A stretch of 64,000 nt of DNA from Multifurca ochricompacta (lineage: Eukaryota; Basidiomycota; Agaricomycetes; Russulales; Russulaceae). This document shows, piece after piece, positions 57,934-64,000 of the stretch; the stretch's first letter is position 1; every line of letters begins with the position of its first letter. Under the pieces are notes generated by a model. The model searched no databases. It was not told the origin of the DNA and was given only the letters and a program-made list of their open reading frames with translations. The DNA lies in assembly GCA_022496185.1 (NCBI GenBank), contig WTXG01000014.1, positions 62,001 through 126,000 on the forward strand, given 5' to 3'. A program made the position numbers and the translations under genes.

Positions 57934-60517
57934 GATCACAATGTAAGATTATTAGTACTTACTTCTTCAAACATCTCTTTATCTTCGTCTACTGGAACAG
58001 CTTTGTAGGTGCCCTCAAATCGGTCTTGAACAATTTTCAGTGATGTTTTGATCCACTCCTCTGTCCAGCCAGCATTTCTGAAATACTCTAGTTTATGTCG
58101 AGGATGGAGAACTAGGGAAATGATTGACTGAACATGTAATGTTGTAGCAATGCAAGTACATACCCATAGCAATCCTATAAACTTCAGAAAGATCAGTTTT
58201 GCTGTAGTACTGGTTAAGGGTTTTCTTTGCCATTGTGAGTGCAGCTTGAATAGACAAAGGATACTGTGGATTGAGTGCATTGGTGGCAAGAACCTCATCA
58301 ATGCGGTCCATGGCAGGAATGACCATCGCGATGTTTGGAATGCCATCACGAGAGAAAAAGAGTGTTGCATCTTTGAAGATCTGGACAGAATGAGTAAAAG
58401 AATCAAACAAGGTATGAAAACTCACCTTTAGAACCTGGCACAGCTGACGAGCTATCTCCCATTCATTCGCGTCCATCTCATACTGCCTCAGCTTCATCTC
58501 CCGGTCACCAGTGATAATGTCCAGTGCTTCAGAATATGTCACAGCAAAGTCTAGCATGTCATACGTCGAGTTCCATCAGGTGGACACATCCCAGGGCATC
58601 ATACGACAACTGAGATTGAGGTCTTTGAGAGTGGAAACCCATTTGGGGAGGATGAGCGTTGATGAGTTTTTGATCACGAACACTATCTTGCGGATTTAGC
58701 ATGGGTGCTTAGTCAGAGATCTACAGCATTAGCACCAACTGGATGCACCTTCACCAACATTGTTCACACTGGTTGTACATCACCATCAAGATCATCCAAC
58801 TCCAGCTCCAACATCCCTTGGTGCTCATCCACCCATCCTTCACCATCGTCATCATCATCATCATCATCATCATCATCACAACCATCTGCCTGGGTCAACA
58901 AGTCCTCAACATCAAGATCTCCTGCTAGCGTGTGTAATGTGATCATTGCCTCATCAATGATCGCACCCTCTCGCACATGTGGAACATCAAACTGTCAAAT
59001 GACAGTCTTGGCAATCAGATTGATAATATGTGTGAAGCAACGTGTTCAACTTGCTGGGCCAGGGAATTGGGGGAGGAGGAACTTCAGCTCGTCAATCATT
59101 CTATTGTTATTGGTTGCATTGTCACAAGTGATGCTTAGGATCTATGGAAATCTGTTAAGTTTATATTCCTCATCACTTGTTTGGATACTGACCTTATCAG
59201 AAATATCAAAGTCATCAAGAATCTTTGCAAATGCAGCAGCGAGGTTCAATCCCGAATGTGACATGGCCACCTCAACGAGATCGAGAAGCATGGCAACAGG
59301 GACACCATCCCACTCAAAGTGGACTGTAACAGCAATATAAGCTTTGTGGTTAGGTGACATCCATGCATCTAATGCAAAGTTCAAGGCGCCATCATATTCC
59401 TGTAAAGTGTAAGTCATCATTTTCAGCTCTGATATAGATATCATATTCACAGACTTGTTACCCACCTGTAGCATCGTTGTGATCCTCTGGCGACACCGAA
59501 CGAAGACATTCTTGACATCGCGGGACACTGTTTCGGGTGAAGGTATGTAGCATTCAGGCCTCCCAGTCTTCATCAGTGACTGAAACCCTCAATCCTTGAC
59601 AATGTTAAAGGGTCGAACGCTTTCTGAAACCCATCGAACAATCTCCGCGCTGCCACAGCCAAGAACAATCTCAGTATGGTCACAGATCTCTATTGATGGT
59701 GACATACCGTGATTCTGTCTTGGTATGTTGCCGATATGAGTAAGTTACTCTATTTAGGTTAGTCCTCTCAAAAACTGCAGTAATTGACCCATTCTTCAAT
59801 GTAGCTTTTTCCACGGCCTCTTGTGCAGCGTGGACATCCTTTTTTTGATCTGCAGTTTCTATTATCTCTTTGCTCCAACAGATTTTGGCGTGGCATCACA
59901 AATTGCTTGTTGACTTTGCATCTCCTGTATCCAGGTAGCATCAGACATGCTGGTAATACTGACCTTTCCCTTTGCAGTGCTTTGCATTACACTCAAAGAC
60001 ATGAACTTGACAGCCATCAACGTGATCAATGCAGGGATATGGTTTGAAAAACGCATAGATTGGTGAGTTCCAATATTTTGAAAGTCTCTCTACATGCGTG
60101 TTAGAAAAGACAGTGACATTGTGCAGGAACTGACTGACTCAATTCATCTTTTGCAGACTCCTCAGGTTCATCATCATCATCATCAATCACTATGACGCTA
60201 GGACCACTGGGATTGTTGTTGTCATCATCGCTTCCATCAGCTTCCTCTATTATTTGGCCTTGGACAGTATTATCTTCATCATCAATATCTTCAATGTCAA
60301 CAGAGGCCTGCCGGCTTTCAAAAGTACCAGTACTTGTATCCTTAGTAGGGAGTGGTATTTGGCTTGTATTTGTCAATAAATGAGATAATTGTTTTGCCTT
60401 CTTATTCTTGGGTAGCAGTGGATCTGCATTCTCTGTGACGCATGTCGTCTGCTTTTGTTTGCGAGAACTTGAAGGACGTAAATTAGGAGCAGCTTTGCTA
60501 GAGCTAGAGGGAGACAT
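57934..60517 (-). pseudogene. hAT transposase, N-terminal and catalytic parts
   Basis: Starts MSPSSSSKAAPNLRPSSS at 60517, then an acidic region (VIVIDDDDDEPEE). A BED-type zinc finger follows at about 60056-59880: YAFFKPYPCIDHVDGCQ, HVFECNAKHCKGK, then HAKICWSKE. The catalytic region has NFALDAWMSPNHKAYIAVT (about 59370), AEIVRWVSESVRPFNIVKD, ITCDNATNNN and SHIINLIAKTVI, and a poly-Asp insertion from an (atc)n repeat at 58847-58880. Then MLDFAVTYSEALDIITGD and LHPRHKLEYFRNAGWTEEW. In-frame TGA codons interrupt NL-R-R-HAK (now TGA TGC) and VKD-R-GFQ. The gene is cut at 57934 by the chromovirus. Confidence 0.85.
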
Positions 60518-60633
60518 TTTGAAACAATATGTGGAAATGCAGCCTGATAAATCTGGTTAAAACAACTACTTTGTTAGATACAGAAATATTGTCTTTAAAT
60601 ACTGTAAGGACTGTGCTGTGCTGTGATCATAAG

Positions 60634-61119
60634 TAGTGATGTGCCTGGCCCAGCTCAAAGCCGGAAGCCGGGCCAAGCCGGGCCTGTTTGGGCCGGGCCA
60701 AGCCAGGCCGTTGTGACGGCCCAGCAAGGGCTTTGGCCTGGCTCAGAGAAACTAAAAGCCAAAGCCGCCGGCTCAGGCCACAGCTTTCAACAGCACATAC
60801 AAGTGCAATAGCAATCGTCAAAATCAGTAGAAATCTGATCAGAAAGTGGTTGATTTGGGTCACGTGATCATGTTTATCACGGCATTTCAAACTTTTTCTT
60901 CGATATAGCTTTGCAATACGTAACACACTAAGTCAGATTTGGATTAGCTGAACTATAACTACTGGTTATATGTCATAAAATTTTCTCTGCCAAAAGCCGC
61001 AGCTTGGGCCAAGCCATCTGTGGTGGCTTTGGCTCGGCCCAGACTTCAGGAAAGCCGGAGCCGCCTCAGGCCGAGCCGAAGCCGCGGCTTTTGGGCCAAG
61101 CCGGGCCGGAACATCACTA
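60634..61119. mobile_element. 486-bp GC-rich MITE, hAT-type
   Basis: Ends are TAGTGATGTGCC and, reversed, TAGTGATGTTCC. The flanks are exact 8-bp duplications ATCATAAG (60626-60633 and 61120-61127). Arms are rich in GGGCCGGGCC / AGCCGGGCC and AAAGCC phrases that can pair across the element. Its middle is AT-rich and noncoding. It sits just upstream of the hAT transposase start, perhaps within its promoter. Confidence 0.88.
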
Positions 61120-61499
61120 ATCATAAGGAATGTACTTAATCATAACTAATTATAATAAACGAGTGTAAGTATCATCCTGCACTGCCAACACTGGTCACCT
61201 CTAATCCAGTCTGGCTTAGTCTGATCTGTTACTGGCTCAGCACAAAATAGTGGGGTTGTTTTAAACCTGAACCTGGAAAAAAAGTATAGATGTCGGTTAG
61301 GAAATATAAGATAAGATTCCATGTGTTGCTATAGATAGATGACAATGAAAAAGCCTGTAAGATAATTGCACAGAATGGAGATTGATGCACGTGTAAGGCT
61401 TGAGGCAGTCAGAAATGTTTAGCTCTACTTATACAGCAATAATATGCCTATTACTACTGTCCTACAAAGTGCCAGATCAGATAATACGTCTGATGCAAA

Positions 61500-61845
61500 A
61501 TGAGACAACAATCAATTATGGACGCATATGTGTTGAACCAAGATACCGGTACAGAGCTACTGGTAGAGTGGTCCGACATAAGATTGTGATCATGTGATCA
61601 CATCTAATGATCCTAATACATCCGAAAGCAGTCATGTGACAATAATCGCATTATAAACACGTTGTACTTATGATTAGATTAATAGCCGATTAGTACATGT
61701 AGGTATATAAAAGCCTATGTAAATATGCTACAAAATCAAGTTGCTATCGCATATTGAAAGCATCTAAGTCTCTACACTAACAAGGTGAGATAGAGTAGTA
61801 ATGTAGCATCTAAAGTACAGTCTGTGCCATGCCTGTTTTCACAAT
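61500..61845 (+). repeat. Dispersed repeat shared with 47.0-47.4 kb
   Basis: Partner of the segment at 46990-47430; see there. Shares gttgaaccaagata, gcatctaagtctct, aacaaggtgagatag and tagtaatgtag blocks. Confidence 0.55.
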
Positions 61846-61849
61846 ATGT

Positions 61850-62590
61850 GATCACGCGCGGTCTATTTACATGGTCTGGCACCTTCTAGAATACATTCTA
61901 GACTACTTTTAGACTGTCCTTACAACTTTACATTGTTCTGTCTACTGACACAGTGTCCACGAATTGTTGAGATGAGCCAGTAGCGACCGGATAGTTCAGG
62001 ACTGAACAGCTGGACACCTGGGTGGAGTCAATCCAATTGTGATAAGATAATCTAAAGTGTGTCCATTAACTGATTTAGAGACAATTCCACATTGCACGCG
62101 CAACACATTCCTTAACACATCTTGTCACAAGTAAATAGAAGTATTTACTGTTATGATTGTCACGCTTTTATGTAGTATAAAAGGTCGCCACTTTGTATGT
62201 GTTCACTTCAGTTTTGACCACAAGAACTGGAGTATAACTATATCTTATCTTTACCATAGTAGCTAATGCTTAGTAATAGCTGATCCACTATCTAAATAGA
62301 TAGCTAAACCCTTTTTACAACTGCGTTCTGACATCCTGGTCCCTGAATGGACATTTCTGCGTGTTTTGGATAACCAGCCTGGACTGATTATGGAAATTTA
62401 AGTCAACCTTCCTTAATAGGAAGGAGGTCAGACCGATATGCTGGTCCATGCGATGCAATGTAGTCACTGCCCTATGCAGCTTGTAGATACATGCAGGCCT
62501 TGTTTCAGCAAACTAATTTGATAATTAGATTACAATATAGTCTAAAGTAGTCTAGAGTGTATTTTAGATAGTGCCAGACCGGCAGAATTG
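61850..62590. mobile_element. Inverted-repeat element, about 740 bp
   Basis: Left arm cgcgcggtc...ggtctggcaccttctagaatac (61854-61925) pairs with the right arm, whose reverse complement reads cgcgcgacc...ggtctggcactatctaaaatac (62590-62515), followed in both by ctagactacttt. The interior has no reading frame. A partial copy lies at 4018-4390. No target duplication could be fixed, so ends are approximate. Confidence 0.6.
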
Positions 62591-62944
62591 GTCGCGCGTT
62601 AATAAAACAGATGTATCATGGTTTTCAAGAAAGTGGATCACTGATAAGGATTTTATTTTACATCGCACCGTTAATCTGCTTTGATATTTTGTAGGATAAT
62701 ACTAGAACATATTTAACACAGCCCTGTAGCATACATCAGACGAGATCTTGTATTTTTGTGGCTGCAGATGTGTTTTATCTCGGAAATTCTACTGATCTTG
62801 TCAATGCATAATCGGCGCCTATACCTGCCAAACCCGCCGCACGGGTATGGGTTTCCACGGGTTGGGAGCCATATACCCGTACCCGTACCCGGCAAAACCC
62901 ATGGCGCTTACCCGCACGGGTATGAAACCCTTTGACAATCACTA

Positions 62945-62952
62945 TTTGCCAG
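62945..62952. repeat. 8-bp target-site duplication, hAT right side
   Basis: TTTGCCAG follows the terminal CAATCACTA and equals the left copy at 47701-47708. Confidence 0.85.
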
Positions 62953-63221
62953 ACAACTAACATTGGCTCCAATGTCCTGTGACACCATGCTGTTGATCCA
63001 GATTCAATTTTTGTGTGGGAGTTGCAATTGGATAATCTCGGCTGTGTCAACAAGCTCATCTGCCCATGATGAAAGTGTATTAATTTTGATTCATAGCTTT
63101 GATGAGAATTAGTAACTGTTCTGATGATTGTTTGAGTCATTGATGTACTTCTTCCTCAAGATCACTCTCATCTCCATCATTGAGCAGTCCTTGTACCTCC
63201 TCCATGTCATGTATGGCCGAT

Positions 63222-63804
63222 TGTTATGACCTCTCCCAAGCAACCCTGTTTTCTTTACTCTTCCCAATGCGAACCCCTCGTTGCCACCTAAGTTACACTT
63301 CTTGATCACATCCCCATCCTGGGACCCATCATGTGCTCTGCTCCCATCCCCATGACTCAGTTTGTATCTGTTGACTCGATGGCTGTCTATGTTTACTCTC
63401 TTATCGTCTTATCTCCTTATCTTATGACTGGACACTTACTTAGTACCCTATCAGAAGCCAGGCTTTATGCCATCCGCTTTCATATATTCGGGCCCACCTG
63501 ACTCCGTTATCCTTATCTATAGACACTCACTAGATTATGTATATAAGTCTGCTGTAACTACATTGTAGACTCCAGACTTGACTTATTGAATACATTGGTG
63601 CCTGTCTTCTGGACATCCCTTTGAAAGCCTTGACTTGATCATCTCCGTACTTCTGGTACTTTCTGCTCAACATTGTCTTAGAGTGCAGCCTCTTTGACTT
63701 TGACTTCTCCCATACAACTCCAAGGGACCTTATTGGTTCCTTACCTGATCACAAACGAATGCTGTTACACAAGTCATGTAGAATGTCCCGCACTGGATGT
63801 AACA
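63222..63804 (+). repeat. LTR of a second chromovirus copy (5' LTR)
   Basis: Begins TGTTATGACC and ends GATGTAACA. Collinear with, but diverged from, the LTRs at 50509 and 57354 in opposite orientation (shared tgaatacat[t/c]ggtgc, cttctggactc-like and ccgcactgga phrases). Carries TATATAAG at 63540-63547 and the predicted transcript start AGACTTGACTT at 63574-63584, 34 nt downstream. Confidence 0.85.
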
Positions 63805-63806
63805 TC

Positions 63807-63817
63807 AAGTCAAGTCT
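63807..63817 (+). promoter_or_regulatory. Putative self-priming primer-binding site
   Basis: AAGTCAAGTCT lies two bases after the LTR and is the exact 11-base complement of AGACTTGACTT at 63574-63584 in the same LTR. Confidence 0.7.
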
Positions 63818-63823
63818 CTCATC

Positions 63824-64000
63824 ATGGCTTCCAGCCGCAGTCAGACCCTGTTTAAAGAAGAACTCATTGAACGCAGAGACGAGAATAATCTTTCACAACA
63901 AGTACTTGGCTCTGCCACCTGGAAAGATTTTGAATCTGAGTTTGGATACTACGTTTATCACAACAGAAGATACCAGCTGGTAGAATACAACAACGAGAAA
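63824..64000 (+). CDS. Start of chromovirus gag, cut by window end
   Basis: Open from ATG 63824 through the window edge. Reads MASSRSQTLFKEELIERRDE, then LGSATWKDFESEFGYYVYHN. The degraded equivalent is at 57340-57170 in the other copy. Internal sequence confirms that this is the 5' LTR end of an element running rightward rather than a solo LTR. Confidence 0.75.
   Translation, partial: MASSRSQTLFKEELIERRDENNLSQQVLGSATWKDFESEFGYYVYHNRRYQLVEYNNEK

Larger units (their letters stand above)
47709..62944 (-). mobile_element. hAT DNA transposon carrying nested insertions
   Basis: Left end TAGTGATTGGCAGGGG and right end (reverse complement) TAGTGATTGTCAAAGG form short imperfect terminal inverted repeats, flanked by the duplication TTTGCCAG. 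Just inside both ends are arrays of ACCCGTACCC / GGGTACGGG (47730-47815 and 62830-62930), plausible transposase binding sites. A hAT transposase gene runs on the minus strand from 60517 to 50004. It is interrupted by a chromovirus at 50509-57928. A MITE (60634-61119), a LINE fragment (about 48480-49780) and a further inverted-repeat element (61850-62590) also lie inside. Removing the chromovirus and MITE leaves about 7.3 kb. Stops in the transposase make it non-autonomous now. Confidence 0.85.

Noticed and set aside
58705..59340. A 211-residue plus-strand frame with Ser/His runs
   Set aside because: Antisense of the hAT transposase; the runs come from the (atc)n repeat that encodes poly-Asp on the minus strand.

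Overview
The window looks like a piece of a basidiomycete (Agaricomycetes, mushroom-forming fungus) nuclear genome. The reasons are dense short GT-AG introns of about 40-75 bp, F-box/leucine-rich proteins of the expanded agaricomycete type, a DUF6535 membrane protein, secreted DUF1996 proteins, an alcohol-oxidase-like GMC oxidoreductase cluster, and chromovirus and hAT transposons of kinds common in that class. No tRNA, rRNA or CRISPR was found.

Layout. 1-13.9 kb is a minus-strand nest of one F-box family in every state of decay: a C-terminal scrap at 0.2-0.4 kb, a copy killed by a nonsense codon at 5.2-5.7 kb, an intact copy at 6.0-7.7 kb, and a recent tandem pair at 8.3-9.9 kb (open) and 12.0-13.7 kb (frameshifted). 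A broken DUF6535 gene lies at 1.7-3.8 kb. 13.9-16.8 kb is mostly gene-poor. 16.9-18.4 kb encodes a peroxisomal adenine-nucleotide carrier (ANT1/PMP47 type) in eight exons. 19.7-25.0 kb holds two five-exon secreted DUF1996 paralogues, the second with a Ser/Thr-rich stalk and a histidine-rich tail. 26.3-29.6 kb carries SAP18 and a NADAR-domain protein, both plus strand. 32.2-33.9 kb is a low-complexity protein of unknown function.

36.9-46.5 kb is a tandem array of three minus-strand GMC oxidoreductases resembling fungal alcohol (methanol) oxidase. Each can be read as 15 exons, including an 11-nt and a 20-nt microexon, the latter carrying the active-site His. The copies show patchy identity suggestive of gene conversion. 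Copy 1 has a one-base deletion just after the His exon.

47.7-62.9 kb is one nested transposon complex. An hAT element is bounded by an 8-bp target duplication (TTTGCCAG). It is split by a 7.4-kb Ty3/gypsy chromovirus (5-bp duplication ACTTG) and also contains a 486-bp GC-rich MITE (8-bp duplication ATCATAAG), a LINE fragment, tandem repeats and another inverted-repeat element. The hAT transposase has TGA stops where relatives carry Arg, as expected from C-to-T change at CGA. A second, plus-strand copy of the chromovirus family enters at 63.2 kb. Comparing the two copies reveals a probable Tf1-like self-priming site with compensatory base changes.

Several otherwise good genes (SAP18, NADAR, DUF6535, one F-box, AOX copy 1) carry single-base frameshifts. 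Either the assembly has residual indels or some of these are young pseudogenes. Introns and exon joins were inferred by eye from splice consensus and family alignment memory; no search was run.
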